In this document: piece by piece, positions 26,301 to 36,289 of the stretch
How the letters are laid out: each line of letters opens with the position of its first letter
Position numbering within the stretch: position 1 is the stretch's first letter
Assembly (NCBI GenBank): GCA_016617855.1
Contig: JAECUM010031830.1
Location: 1 to 64,000 of the forward strand
DNA from: Megalonaias nervosa
Lineage: Eukaryota; Mollusca; Bivalvia; Unionida; Unionidae
Direction: 5' to 3'
DNA: 64,000 bases
Program-made: the position numbers and the translations under genes
Notes under the pieces: model-generated
Database searches by the model: none
Told to the model about the DNA's origin: nothing
The model's input: the letters and a program-made list of their open reading frames with translations, nothing else

Positions 26301-26509
26301 GTTTAGTAAATGTTAAACCCTTTCTGTCACAGTTATTGGAGGTGATGAAGGACTGCAAATGCCCTCCATTGAGTAAAAAAGACCCAAGAGAGGAAGTTGC
26401 TCAGGTGCAGGAAATTGTGACAGATACCATAACAGCCATGAAGGCAAGACAGAACTTGAGCAATGTGAAAACTATGGCTCTTCCTCAACCAAAGAAGCAA
26501 TCAATTTAA
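8238..26509 (+). CDS. OMA1: OMA1-like mitochondrial zinc metallopeptidase, five 3' exons
   Basis: OMA1 is an M48-family peptidase of the inner mitochondrial membrane that cleaves OPA1 and DELE1 under stress. Five exons (8238-8345, 10306-10434, 20172-20246, 22861-23007, 26333-26509) have AG/GT boundaries and all join in phase 0. Together they give 211 codons of continuous homology to the C-terminal half of OMA1: zinc-binding HEMAH, a hydrophobic membrane-dipping segment, the third zinc ligand in EKEAD, a STHPAHEKR block, and the terminal CKCPPLS-KKDPR block before the stop at 26507. N-terminal exons (targeting peptide, first membrane segment and the usual FVLPN block) were not found and are probably upstream of the window. 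Introns are about 2.0, 9.7, 2.6 and 3.3 kb and hold transposons. No frame breaks are seen, so the gene appears functional. Confidence 0.93.
8440..8890. repeat. Diverged repeat with ATCCAATATGGCC units
   Basis: Three to four imperfect units of roughly 115-125 bp. Each contains 'ATCCAATATGGCCAC', 'CATCTTGAAAAT', 'CCT.AA..GAAA.CATATCA.CAT' and 'TTCTTATGATGTCTAGT'. The same unit recurs at 52370-52900, where it is also tandem, so this is a dispersed family rather than a local duplication. Confidence 0.75.
9729..9984 (+). mobile_element. Full-length tRNA-derived SINE (family 2) with 14 bp target duplication
   Basis: The head has an A box (GTGGCCAAGTGG at about 9749-9760) and a B box (GGGTTCGAGTCTC at about 9802-9814). 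The body contains GGTCGGTGGTTCTTTCC and GTATAGCC, and the tail is (CAA)n. It is flanked by perfect direct repeats CCAGTTCGTAAACC at 9715-9728 and 9985-9998, the signature of LINE-driven insertion. The head is too diverged to be a working tRNA gene. A 5'-truncated relative lies at 12275-12480. Confidence 0.92.
10140..10255. repeat. Short imperfect tandem repeat, 18-20 bp unit
   Basis: About five copies of ACTGTGTTCATACTTC-like sequence with substitutions. Confidence 0.75.
10306..10434 (+). CDS. OMA1: OMA1 exon with hydrophobic segment
   Basis: 43 codons, acceptor TTATTTTCAG, donor GTAAGA. Encodes the segment after HExxH, including LIDFLIIAVMAAIWTIMP, which fits the second membrane-associated helix of OMA1, then the QWFYNKVMK stretch. 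Confidence 0.93.
11785..12115. repeat. Two tandem copies of a segment of about 190 bp
   Basis: Both copies contain CTACTGTGA(C/T)CCACATTTCTC, CACTTCACTGACTGGT and GGGCAATAACTCTTTCT. They differ by small indels. Confidence 0.85.
12275..12480 (+). mobile_element. 5'-truncated SINE (family 2) with 13 bp target duplication
   Basis: Matches the 3' part of the SINE at 9729-9984, starting just before the B box (GAGTTCGAGTCTC), so the A box is missing. Ends in a (CAA)n tail. Flanking direct repeats CAGGTGGTATACA lie at 12262-12274 and 12481-12493. The duplication shows that truncation happened during insertion, as expected for target-primed reverse transcription. Confidence 0.9.
12710..12856 (+). 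pseudogene. Small Cys-rich ORF at the start of the DIRS copy
   Basis: 48 codons from ATG to TGA. It reads with paired cysteines (CINC, CDSCLACTRC, CSMC) followed by a TWST stretch. Cys-rich clusters of this kind occur in the gag-like ORF of DIRS elements; here the protein stops early, so this is probably a broken piece of that ORF. Function beyond possible nucleic-acid binding is unknown. Confidence 0.5.
13089..14343 (+). pseudogene. DIRS gag-like region, fragmented
   Basis: Overlapping open pieces in all three + frames (the longest at 13498-14019). Segments such as TEYGDKSDDVSYSDL and RERTEYSF recur in recognisable form in copy C (23440-23520), showing that the region was coding in the ancestor. 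No catalytic motif is seen. It precedes RT, the position of gag in DIRS elements. Confidence 0.55.
14344..14970 (+). pseudogene. DIRS reverse transcriptase, broken
   Basis: The frame at 14344 carries KANVKLRPIIDLS, then an in-frame TGA at 14608, then continues through NLDLIDAYFHVPIH (the first catalytic Asp motif) and FAYRGNCY. The second catalytic motif YLDD follows in another frame (14720-14971). This motif order is that of DIRS-type RT. At least one frameshift and two stops make it non-functional. Confidence 0.8.
15380..15745 (+). pseudogene. DIRS RNase H domain
   Basis: 122-codon frame reading ADTSTHGWGAHL (first catalytic Asp), NFLEMKSLYFW (Glu), FDSSVVLTCHLNQGG (Asp) and RHIPGRLIALANSLSR (last Asp degenerated). 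These are the RNase H motifs typical of DIRS. The frame continues in another phase to about 16040 with LNHKLPTFVSAFSDPD, a block that usually follows RNase H in this family. Confidence 0.8.
15746..16814 (+). other. DIRS internal sequence without clear domain
   Basis: 15746-16044 still reads as degraded DIRS protein. 16045-16814 has no recognised content and has no counterpart in copy C between its RNase H and recombinase parts, so it may be extra inserted sequence. Confidence 0.4.
16815..19363 (+). pseudogene. DIRS tyrosine recombinase, split by a transposon
   Basis: Recombinase-like sequence runs 16815-17186, is interrupted by the insertion at 17187-18891, and resumes at 18892. The last open part (19172-19363) reads EIRAISSSFAFDHNVS and QLTFLRF, resembling the C-terminal catalytic region of DIRS recombinases (the S-R/H box just before the nucleophile Tyr). 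Many stops interrupt it. Copy C carries the same region without the insertion (24700-25560). Confidence 0.6.
17187..18891. mobile_element. TA-flanked DNA transposon inserted in DIRS copy B
   Basis: 1705 bp flanked by TA on both sides (17185-17186 and 18892-18893). Terminal inverted repeats read inward CCATATTTACCGGCCTATAAG (left) and CCATATTTGCCGGCCTGTAAG (right), two mismatches in 21. The empty site is seen in DIRS copy C near 25088, where GAATTACATGC has a single TA. TA duplication fits the Tc1/mariner/pogo group. No transposase is recognised inside, so the element is probably non-autonomous. It contains a CT microsatellite near 18309-18355. Confidence 0.93.
19371..20171 (+). other. OMA1 intron sequence, unassigned
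   Basis: No feature recognised apart from short random ORFs; ends with the acceptor GCCTTTCAG. Confidence 0.5.
20172..20246 (+). CDS. OMA1: OMA1 exon with third zinc ligand
   Basis: 25 codons reading LTVHMPYSRQLEKEADQVGL and ending QLAAK, acceptor TTTCAG, donor GTACAG. The Glu of EKEAD matches the third zinc ligand of M48 peptidases. Confidence 0.95.
21495..21780. repeat. Tandem repeat, about 62 bp unit, five copies
   Basis: The unit has TTGAATTCAGTCC(T/C)GTGGGATGG, then a short variable part, then GGTCCA(A/G)A(G/A)TA and an A-rich stretch. Confidence 0.9.
22240..22440. repeat. Tandem repeat, about 75 bp unit, three copies
   Basis: Units contain ACAGGGAATGTAGACCCT, TGCCCATCCTCCT and GTTTCCACAGAG followed by ACATTCTATGTCATCC; the last copy is partial. 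Confidence 0.9.
22861..23007 (+). CDS. OMA1: OMA1 exon with STHPAHEKR block
   Basis: 49 codons, acceptor TTTTTTTTCAG, donor GTCAGT. Begins ACFDVRQGSVFWSKM and ends KHMDHLVPK; contains LSTHPAHEKR, a conserved M48/OMA1 block. Confidence 0.95.
23215..25620 (+). mobile_element. DIRS-like retrotransposon (copy C), internally deleted
   Basis: Collinear with copy B. Gag-like sequence (23320-23700) is followed directly by the end of RT (YLED in place of YLDD, near 23830), then RNase H-like sequence to about 24640 and recombinase-like sequence (24700-25560). Roughly 1.3 kb equivalent to 13580-14860 of copy B, including most of RT, is missing. Same strand as OMA1; many stops. It lacks the DNA transposon that splits copy B and so serves as its empty site. 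Confidence 0.78.
25785..25852. repeat. 23 bp tandem repeat, three copies
   Basis: Three copies of TGACTTATATGTGTATTTTA with minor differences. Confidence 0.9.
26333..26509 (+). CDS. OMA1: OMA1 terminal exon
   Basis: 58 codons plus TAA. Begins LLEVMKDCKCPPLSKKDPR, matching the cysteine-containing C-terminal block of OMA1 (which faces the intermembrane space and whose Cys pair is redox-sensitive in yeast), followed by a less conserved Lys-rich tail ending PQPKKQSI. Confidence 0.95.
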   Translation, partial: LLEVMKDCKCPPLSKKDPREEVAQVQEIVTDTITAMKARQNLSNVKTMALPQPKKQSI

Positions 26510-27639
26510 CTGTGATACAAATTGGTATTTGTTGTGTTTGCAATGAATATATCTGTGACCAATACATGGGAATCATGTTATTGTAAAACCTTTCATAGAG
26601 GACACCTGTATAGAACACATACATACACATATACACATGCATAACATACTCAGGAAATGGATGAAAATTTGTATACAGTGAAACTTCCCTAAACTAGCCA
26701 TCACTAACCTTGCTTCCTCTTCACATTGGCTACATATTTTGGAGCTAATATGACTGCTTTAATACTAAGCAAACCTCTGTATATGGGCCACCTCTGTACA
26801 GCATCTAGGTTTTTTAGTCCCAACAGATTCATGTTTAGGGGAGTTTTCTGATAGGAGGTCTCACTTGTCTAATGTGGACAATAGGGTACATGTTTTATTG
26901 CATGTGCTCATTGTCATACATTTTAAACGATGTCATATTTTATTATCAAAAGTAAATGTGAACTTTTGAATTTATTATCCTCCTAACTGAAGGTGCAAGG
27001 CAGTAAAATGATAGTGATGTCCATCTGTCTCTCAGTTTGATCATCCATCACAGACAAACTGGTTTCTACAGTATATTTTTAATTTGTTGTGGTATCTTTT
27101 GCTCAAACCTCTGATGTGCCTTATCCATGGGTAGAGGCAGAAGCCCATCAGATTTGGATCTGTCAAGTCCAAGGTCAAGTCACTTTAGCAGAAAATGTGA
27201 TTTTCCTTTACACATGACAAATTGAGTTTCCTTTGCTGAATTTTCATCAAACTTAATTGGTAGATTACATTTGCACACAGACCAGCTGCATGAAGCTGAG
27301 GTGAAAGGTCAAGGTCATTGGAAATGACATTGTAATGCGTATGGTTTTCCTCAATAAATAAAGATTTATAGATCCAGTTTTCATGTAACATCTTAGGTAG
27401 TCCATGCTTTGGCCATGGCATCTAATCTACATATTGGTTCTTGGGGATGGGAATGTGGACAGCTCTTGAGGATGGTTGAGATCCCCACACTTTTACTGTA
27501 TATACTTTAACTTGACATGAAATATTAAAAACTAACATTCATGCTTCAATGGCCTTGGGAGCATTTGAATAGGGGATGGGATGAGTGTTTTTTTGTTTTG
27601 GTCTTAACTTTGAAATCGTTGAGAACCCAGCCCTCTAAA
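26510..27639 (+). other. OMA1 3' flank
   Basis: Probable 3' untranslated and intergenic DNA. AATAAATAAA near 27353 is a candidate polyadenylation signal but lies far from the stop. No other gene is visible. Confidence 0.4.
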
Positions 27640-27641
27640 TA

Positions 27642-29186
27642 CACCTCTTCCTCGATAACTCGCACACAACGGGGTCCACAAACATAGACCGCACTATAAG
27701 CAAGGGCGCAAGTTACCGAGGGACCTCCACAAAGCTGGAAAAATTCGCTTAGACATCGAGAACACAGCGGAGGGGGGGGTTGGGGTTAGGGAACTGGGCC
27801 ATTTAATGACTGAATGCTCATTTTACAATCACGTCGATAATAATTTTTAATAACGCGCTTTGTCTAATGAAGTTGTTCATTATTCTGTTTAAATAACATT
27901 TATTTTCAAAATGTCCAACATGTGAAAGATCATCCCAACTGTTTTCCACAACCATCACGTGTCCGCAAAAACATCTGTGTATTACATCACTGCTTTTTGT
28001 TTTCTTGATGAGTCTGGTTCCCGGAGTGGTAATTAATAGTGTCCTGCCAAATCGGGAGTCAAAACGAGCGGGAAACTAGACTAACTGTCAATACACCACC
28101 AAACAAGATTCCTTTTTTCAAAAACAAGCGAAATTTATTTTGTGAGACAATCGTCTATGAATCTCAATTTTTGTATTGTTCAATTAGTACAGTATTAATG
28201 TCATGATTTCATTGGAAGTAATAATGAAACTTCTTATCATCCTTGAGGATATCTCTAAGTGCCAGTTCAAGAATTCTCAGAAACTCGCTTGCCCACAGTG
28301 GTCCGTATCTGTGAAACCAAGCTCTTTATTTTATGAAGTATTCATTTTGCTTGCTGCCTTGCTATCTTTGATCACAGTTACCAATGAGTCGGTTAATTTA
28401 AGGTAGTTTATGTTACATGCACAATAACATTTATAACAGTGATTGATCAAATGAAGTGAGTTCACCCGACATACAACCGGGGCATCTAGATTTTGAGTTT
28501 GTAGGATTTTCGTGCCTTTTAACTTTTCATTTATTCCAGCTTCTTTATTTGATTCAAAAGACATAATTAACATGATAATACAAAGGAGGCCAGCTTTTAA
28601 TTCAGTGCAACAATACAACAACAACTTCTGTAAGTCAGTTATCAAAACACGATCGGCACCTAATTAGGTTCTCAGAGAAATGCTCGCGGACATAGCTGTT
28701 ACTGTAGATTGACACATTTTATGTTTAATTACGAGAGGACACATTGCATTTATGATGATTACACTTAAAAGGAACTAAAAGATAGAACTAGAACATAAAT
28801 TGCAATTGATAAAAAAATTATTTAATTTGTATAAGTACTGCCTCCACTCGGCGTGACATTTTCATTGATCGAAATTTCCTTACATATCATTAATTGCGGT
28901 GTATGACCATTTGGAAAGAAAATATAAAAAATTGTATGACTTATTTTTAAATTTGATATTTCATAATGTTGATCAAAATTTCAGGTCCTATCTACCGTTT
29001 TTGACGATAAAACTTACGATATATAAAAGTTTCCAAGACTAATTTTGATCACGATTTTCTTCAAGTTCAATAAATAGGGATCAATTTTTGGGGTATTTTC
29101 TGGTTTAAAAAATGGGATCCACGCCTAACCCCGCATTATAAGCGGGTTCGCGAGTTATCAAGGCGTGAGTTATCGAGGGAGTGGTG
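27642..29186. mobile_element. TA-flanked DNA transposon, no transposase
   Basis: 1545 bp between TA dinucleotides (27640-27641 and 29187-29188). Ends read inward CACCTCTTCCTCGATAACTC and CACCACTCCCTCGATAACTC, followed on both sides by further GTTA/CTCG-rich sub-terminal sequence. TIR style and TA target fit the Tc1/mariner/pogo group. The interior has only short ORFs (for example 28331-28645 minus, 104 codons) without a recognisable DDE or DNA-binding domain, so it is probably non-autonomous. Confidence 0.9.
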
Positions 29187-29188
29187 TA

Positions 29189-29829
29189 CATATGTAATAT
29201 TCAGCATGAAAAGAAAATAGACATTTACATGTTAGATTGGTTCCTCATTCATGATTTGTAAAATTGAAGTGTTGCCCTTGGGGTTTAACTTGGAAACTCT
29301 CCAAAATTCATTTCAAAAACAGCATAAATTCATGTATAAAGGATGTGAAGCACATATGCAGCTGACATCTGACCCATGGCCTGTCCTTACAATCAGAAAC
29401 TTGACCAAGGGGCCCAAAGGGTGGGATCAAAATGAGCAAGATCTTTGTTTTATGAACACAGAATTCTTGTTTTAAAGAAAATGTGTGACCAGAGAATATA
29501 TATTACTATTTATGTACAGAGATTAATGAATTTTGTATTATTTGTGAGCCTTGTTGAGTAAAGATGATGGTGATTGAGCGATTTTCATCAATTTCAACTG
29601 CTCATGCTGTTCATAACAAGGTTACCTGCATTTTTAAGTAAAGCTACAAAGTTGTTTTGTGAATTGATTGTAATATTTGTGAATGCCTTGGACAGTATGC
29701 TTTTGTCTCGCATAGCATATGGACATCACTGTGATCCTACATGTGTTGTGTCAAACAATATGAGATGGATTTTTAAACTTTAAATCAGTGATGCAATGTC
29801 ATTCAAAAAATAGTTAAATTGCATTTGTA
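29189..29829. other. Non-coding stretch
   Basis: Small ORFs only; nothing recognised. Confidence 0.5.
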
Positions 29830-30100
29830 CAAAACCTTCATAATGAGGACACTGTAAATGACAAAATACCATGTCTGCTGACTGTACTTTGTATTAAGGA
29901 CACTGTAAATGACAAAATGCCATGTCTACTGACTGTACTTTGTATTAAGGACATTGTATAAGATAAAATGCCATGTCTGCTGACTGCACTTTGTATTAAG
30001 GACACTAAAAGATAAAATGTCATGTCTACTGACTGTACTTTATAGACACTGTAAATGACAAAATGTCATGTCTACTGACTGTATTTTATAGACATAATGT
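29830..30100. repeat. Tandem repeat, about 50 bp unit, five copies
   Basis: Units contain GACACTGTAAATGACAAAAT, GCCATGTCTACTGACTGTAC and TTTGTATTAAG. The last two copies lack the TATTAAG part and are shorter. Confidence 0.9.
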
Positions 30101-31775
30101 ATTGTATCCATGATCTGTTGTTCCATGTTCAGTGCTTGAAAAATCACTTGTCTGACAGTCCAGAAGTGTGAATTAATGTCAAATTCATCTATACTTGCCC
30201 ATAATATATTCTTGTTTTATAAGTTGGTTCCAACTGCAAACAAATAGACCCATAACTGCCATAGCATAATGTGTCCGGATATCAAGGTCTGTGTTATTTG
30301 TTCTTTTAAGAGTACTAACAAGCTGCATATGGCCATATTTGCTGACTCGATGTGATGGCAGGTGTTAGGCAAGTTCATAAAAGTTTCATTTCAGGCAAGT
30401 AAAACATTTAGAATGATTTTGCAAGCCTTGCTTCTCCATTGTTTTCATACATTATATGGAAATATGACATATTCCTTGTTCAGAATGGAATGACTGGTTT
30501 ATAAGTCCATATTCCATATTTGGGATGAATAGTTATAAATTAATATTCCTTTTCATTATTTTGGGATAATATTCCTTGACTTGGTAAGAATGGTTTACAA
30601 GTCAAGATTTCTCTTGATTATTTTGGGATGAATGTTTTGTAAGTCAAGTATACACAGATAGTTGTCATTGCAAGCCTGATGATAAATATTCTTGCTGTTT
30701 GACTTTTTATTTAAATATTATTTTTGCATAAAATTCAGGAAAGTGTTCAGCTGTTCTTGGATAGAATTTATCAATACATGATCATGAAGAAAAGATCATA
30801 TTTTATACATAAATGCAAAGCTGCAGTATGAGCTTTTGTTGAATACAATGTCTTTAATTATGTATGAGCACCAATTTTGTATATTTTTATAGCCCTTAAA
30901 TGTAATGTACAAATGTTGTATTTTACAAGTTATATTTCAACTCTGTTTTATTAGAGTTGAATTTAATAAGGTTATTTGTTTAACTAAATAGCTCTTTTGA
31001 ATTTTTTACATCTGGTTAATATGGTGAAATATTGTACATTATTTTGTGTAGCATATCCTCAAGCAATATGCATTGGATAATTTTGAAGTTTTTTTCATGA
31101 ATAAGGGAAGATAGGTTAAACCTTCAATTTGTGTTATTATTGTCAAATCAAGCTATTAATGATTTGCATTACATAAAAATCAAATTTATTTACAATTATT
31201 ATTCCGGCAGAAACCTGATTAGATTTGTACATTGAACTTCTGTCCCCAGTTGACTAGGTGATAGGACATTGAAGTACTTTGACCAAGTATCTATATTTGT
31301 TTTCCATACGATTTCAGTCAAATATTGTGTGGAATATTATCCTAACAAATCCAGATAAACACTTAGATTGTGAGATTTTGTTTATATTCTTTAGAGTTAC
31401 ATCTGTTATTGACTTTTATTTTGGAATATACATTTTAGGTTTTTTTGAACAGTCCATCATCCCCATTTTTTGTTCAGTTTTATCCATGTTTACCATGTTA
31501 AAATAATGAGGTGGGCAGATTTGGTTCATACTGTCATTATGGCATTGGTTCAACTTTACAGCCTAACCTATTGATTTCAACCATATTTTTTATGAAAGAC
31601 TCGTACACGTTATAGGGTTTTGACCCAGTGTTGACTTAAACTGAGCATTCAACTCAATTTTTCTTGCATCTGATCTTTTTGACCTAACATGATAAAGGTA
31701 GGACATATAGTTTTACCCTTGTCTGTCTATCACATCTTGGGTTAAACATTGTTTCCAATAAATATTTAACCTGAG
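30101..31775. other. Non-coding stretch with repeat relics
   Basis: 30225-30370 resembles the dispersed repeat near 930 and 26130. 30470-30640 has imperfect repeats of 'TTATTTTGGGAT(G)AAT' with 'AAGTCAAG'. No supported gene. Confidence 0.5.
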
Positions 31776-32095
31776 TGTGTGTGATTTAGATTTTTAACAT
31801 AGCTTTAACAATTTTTCAGTCATTTTGCTATGATGCCTGCAGTGTGACAGTTTATAGTGATGCCTGGCACTGGGGCATCATGCCGGAGACATGTGGCATG
31901 ATGTTCCACCCAGTCACATTATCCTGACACCAGGCCAACCAGTCCTAACACTATCCTCTTAATGCTGAGTGCCAAGCAAAGCAGCTGTTAGTACCATTTT
32001 TTAAAGTCTTTGGTATGACTCGGCCGGGGTTCAAACGCGCGACCTCCCACATCCAAGGCGGACACACTAACCACTAGGCCACCAGAGCAGTCTGA
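31776..32095 (-). mobile_element. tRNA-derived SINE (family 1), inverted copy
   Basis: On the minus strand the head carries TGGTGGCCTAGTGGTTAG (A box) and GCGTTTGAACCCC (B box). The body matches the copy at 7790-8110, including TGGTGTCAGGATAATGTGAC and GCATGATGCCCCA, and ends in an A-rich ACACACA tail. This copy keeps a better A box than the first. Confidence 0.85.
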
Positions 32096-34299
32096 GATGG
32101 TGGTTCATAAAATCAATCTCTCATTTCTCATAAGCAAATCCAACAAAGCCTAATTATGCATGATTTTCATATTGATATTCAAAGGAAATTGTCTGAGATT
32201 GCCTATTTTGTCCTGATCTGTGCAGAAGAGTAAAACTTTGATTTCTTTTGGGGGAGTGGGTGGGGTAATGATTTTAGCCTTTGAACAAAAATACCAAACT
32301 TTTCACCAACTTTGACCTGTTTCAGTTCTGCTTTAACTGAACTTATTTTATTTAGCTTTTACTGAGGGAAGACTACAATACAGATGCAAGATTCAACCAA
32401 GAACCAGCAATTGTTTACCCTGCAAAAATTTGCATCTCTAAATGTCTGCTTTTTTGTGCTAAAACTATACCTCAATTACATAATATAATTTTAAACCTAA
32501 ATCTTTTAACCTCAGCTAGTGACGTGATAGCTCCTGGAAGAAGTTTACCATCCCATGCCATGTCAAGTCATCCCTTTGGTTGAATGCGGTAATAGATTTG
32601 CTTAAATGTTTGTATCAAGTGTCTAAAAATGCATATTTCTGCACACAAAAAATTGCGTATCTGATTCAGAAATGCTGAAATGCAAAAAAATATTTACTAA
32701 TGTCATGAATTTGAATACAGTTATGCCATGTTTAAATCATTTGCTGTGAAAGAAGTTAAGACATCACCCTGAAATGGGGTAGATGAAAACAGTCCCTCAT
32801 TTCTCCTCAGTAAATCCAGGTTGTGCATGATTGTCATGTCAGTAGTTGGGTAGATGTCTTGTGGAAGTAATTTGTGATTGGATACTTTGTTGTAACTTGT
32901 ATAGAGAGGTAAATATTGGACTTTTTTTTTGCTTTATTGTCAATGATATTAGCTTTCTGGCCCTTCTAAAGAACAAATGTTGTCAACCTTATCATAATTT
33001 ATCAAAATTTTCACAGACTTTAAGCTTTTTGGTGCTTCTAATATTCAGACACAAGATCCAAGATCCAAATCATAACACCTTTATTCTGGGAAAAAAACTG
33101 GATCTTGATAATTCTGCATTTATAGCTAAAAATTTTAAAATATATAGAGAATATACATTACTTGATATCATTTTAATGCTTGATCTTTCTTCTTTATGCA
33201 AAGACCTTACATATGGATCTGTGATAAACATTAGTGACATCACCATTGCTGAGAAAAGGCTGCCACTTCTTGCCTTTCAAGTGGTCACTAGGGCTGAATG
33301 TGGTAATTTTTGCACGGAAGTCATTGTTGGAAATGTTTTGGAACATCCATGTTCCGTGTACATATTCTAGTTTTGTTCAGTATCTGACAAATATCACGTG
33401 AAGCATTAATCTCATAAAGAGGGAGTTTGATAAACAGATTCAGTTACAACTAAGGATTATAATGGCATGTGAATACACTAAATAGTTTGCAATTGTATGC
33501 AACACAAATTGGCTATACATGATCCTGAATTAGTTTGTGAATCAAAAGATTTTCCCATTTCGTATGCAGTCATGGCCCTTTTATCAAATTTAATTATGCT
33601 TAATTGTTTTTTCTTTGAAACTCAAGAGCATCAGAATCTCCAATGATGACCGATTTTTAAAAGAATTTTTGACAGAACAAATGCTTTTAATAGATTATCA
33701 GTTTGCCATTTCAGAAAATGTAAAATAAGAACTTAATAACTAGCCTAGCAGGACAATAATGTTACTCTGTCAATACTGATGTGTTGTCAAGGTTACGATA
33801 TGTATTTGGCAAAACCCATATCATATACACTTGACCAGTTTTTAAATAATGTCGTAGATGTTTATAGTCAAATACAGGAGTGGTACAATGCATGAGACTT
33901 GCAGTCAGAACCCTTATTATACATAATGGACCAGTTTTTAATGGAGTCATAGATATTTTAATTGCCAATTCAGAGTTGAAAATTGGCATTATCCTATATT
34001 GTCAAATGCTTTGTATAGGAAAATTAAGTTTGTTCATCTTTTTACCTAACTGCAAAATATGATCTTTAATTATATAATTTATTGGAAACAATTTATTGCT
34101 CTTTACAATTTAATGTTGGTCATTGTTAGAGTATATAGTATTTGCACTGGGTATGTGTAGTATGTGTTTTTGATCACATGGGCCTAGTTAACTTACTTGA
34201 CTGTATAGCCAGGTATGCTTATTGTCTATGCCCATCCTCTATCATCTGTTGTCCATTCACAATTGTTTTTCCAAATTCATCTAAAAGACTGCTTATCAG
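32096..34299. other. Non-coding stretch
   Basis: Contains one 174-codon open frame (32846-33370 +) with no recognisable domain or codon pattern, and no supported gene. Confidence 0.45.
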
Positions 34300-35040
34300 A
34301 ATTATACCAAAATTGAAATAAAGTTTCCCAGCATGAAGCTCACTCAAATTTATTTTTGATTTGCCACCAAGTAGATCGATTGTTAAAGATTTATAGAAAA
34401 AAATCTTTAAATGTCATTTCAAAAACTGCTTAACTTAATTTGAATAAATTTGACAAAAAGCTTCCTGGCATTAACATCTTTAAAATTTATTCGAATGATG
34501 ACAATCTGTCATCCAGTATGGCTGCTAATACTAATGGGAGAAACATCTTTAAATGACTTCTTCTCAAATGATGCTCAACAAAAATTTTGGTTAAAAAATT
34601 TGACAGAAAGCACCTTGACAGGAAAGGCTTTTAGATTTTGTTCAATGATACCAGTTCACCATCAAATATGACAATCATTACAAAAGAAAAATCTTTAAAC
34701 AATTAAACAAAATTGACCACATTTGACTGAAATCATCCTTCTATGAAGTACTTTCAAATTTGTTTAAATAATATTGATCCACTTTAATATGGCCACCATT
34801 ACTAAAAGTGGAGAAACCTATAAACGACTTCTCAAAGACCATTGATCAGAATTTTACCAAATTTAACTGAAAGCATCCTGGCATGAAAATCTTACAGATT
34901 TGCACACATGATGCCAGTCAACAATCAAATATGGCCAGCATGACTAAATTATTGCAAAAACAATTAGATGACTTTTTCTCAATAACTGCTAAACAGAATT
35001 TGACCAAATTTGATTGAAAACATCCAGTCCTAAGCAATTT
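34300..35040. repeat. Highly diverged tandem repeat, about 140 bp unit, five copies
   Basis: Repeated order of 'TTGACNGAAAGCATCCTGGCATGAA', 'CTTNCAAATTT', 'ATGATGCCAGTCANCATCAAATATGGCC' and 'ATTACTAAA...AAATCTTTAAA'. Copies are only partly alike, so this is an old array. Confidence 0.65.
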
Positions 35041-35670
35041 TTTTTTTTTTCAATGATGAAAAACCCAATGATCCTTTGATCCTGAAACACTTACAAATTT
35101 AATTACCAATAACCATACAAAAACAAATCTATGGTTTGGGATAGAAGATAATCACAACAGCTTTAACATTCATTGTAGCATCTATGTGCACAAAGATTTT
35201 CTTTCCCCATCACTGTTTTAGTAAATGTGTGATTTTGCATGTCATTTACCCAGATAAACTTGTTTTTCTTATCACTTCACTCTTTAGTACAATGTGAAAG
35301 ATTGAATGCAATGTGTAATGAATGCACTTTTTGTACAGATATGGCCTAACACTTTTATTCCAAGCTGTGTTGTATTACTGTGTATTCATGCACTGAAGCT
35401 TCAGTGTATAGATAGTGTCAGGAAAGTTTACTTTTTAGTTGGAAGGTAATAGTTTACAGGAATTTGCTGGCAATATTTTAGATATATTTATTGGCAACAT
35501 TCCTCACTATAATAATAATAATAATAATAATAAGCGAATGTTTATTATCTAGACACCAATTATCCCAATTGTTTGCTTATATGGACTCCTACCATTAAGG
35601 ATGATTGCTTATGAATGAAAAATTTATACATTTACATACGTTCCACTCTAGAATTTTTTGAGCACCATAT

Positions 35671-36255
35671 TGTAAGCGACCTCTACTTCCTGTCTGTTAG
35701 GGAGGGTTCACTGAAGAAGTTCCATTCAACAGTAAAGTCAACAAAAATGTTTAATGAGGGTAACACAACTAAGAAATTGGAAAGCTGTCACCAGTACAAA
35801 ATATTCATTGGAAAAAGACAAATATACTCCTGCAAGGAAACACTCATTGCTTGCACTCTTGTATCATAACTGCTAGATACTGACGTTAACTTTTGATGTC
35901 TTGTTCCTGGATCATTTCAATAAAATGTCTCAGCACATAATAGTTTGTTTCAATGTTAAATAAATGAAATAATGATTGGAAATCATAGAGTTACCCCAAC
36001 AGACGAGAGTTGAAGATTTGCTTTGTGTTCGTTTAACCCAGGTTACCAATGTGGTGGGAGATAACTGCATCACAATTTGGAAGATTAATTTACTTATTCA
36101 AACATTTCCTACGTAATTTTCCAAAATGCTTGCTTCTGCATACTGTTAAAAACACGGACGTTCAAATGTTCAAAAGATTGCTTATTTTACTAGCTTTTAA
36201 CTTAAAAAATGTCCAAATAGTTCAGAGTGTTGTTATTACTTTGTCAGTCCTATAC

Positions 36256-36289
<34 letters not shown>

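Larger units (their letters stand above)
23008..26332 (+). other. OMA1 intron of 3.3 kb with DIRS copy C
   Basis: Holds DIRS copy C (23215-25620), a short triplicate repeat (25785-25852) and a relic of the dispersed repeat also seen near 930 and 30225. Acceptor TTTCTGTCACAG. Confidence 0.85.

Noticed and set aside
28331..28645. Transposase in the second TA element
   Set aside because: 104 codons with no DDE or helix-turn-helix motif.
32846..33370. 174-codon ORF
   Set aside because: No domain, low-complexity hydrophobic start, AT-rich host context and no splice or neighbour evidence.
35615..35869. ORF shared with 44879-45121
   Set aside because: Another LTR duplicate, opposite in strand to the element's genes.
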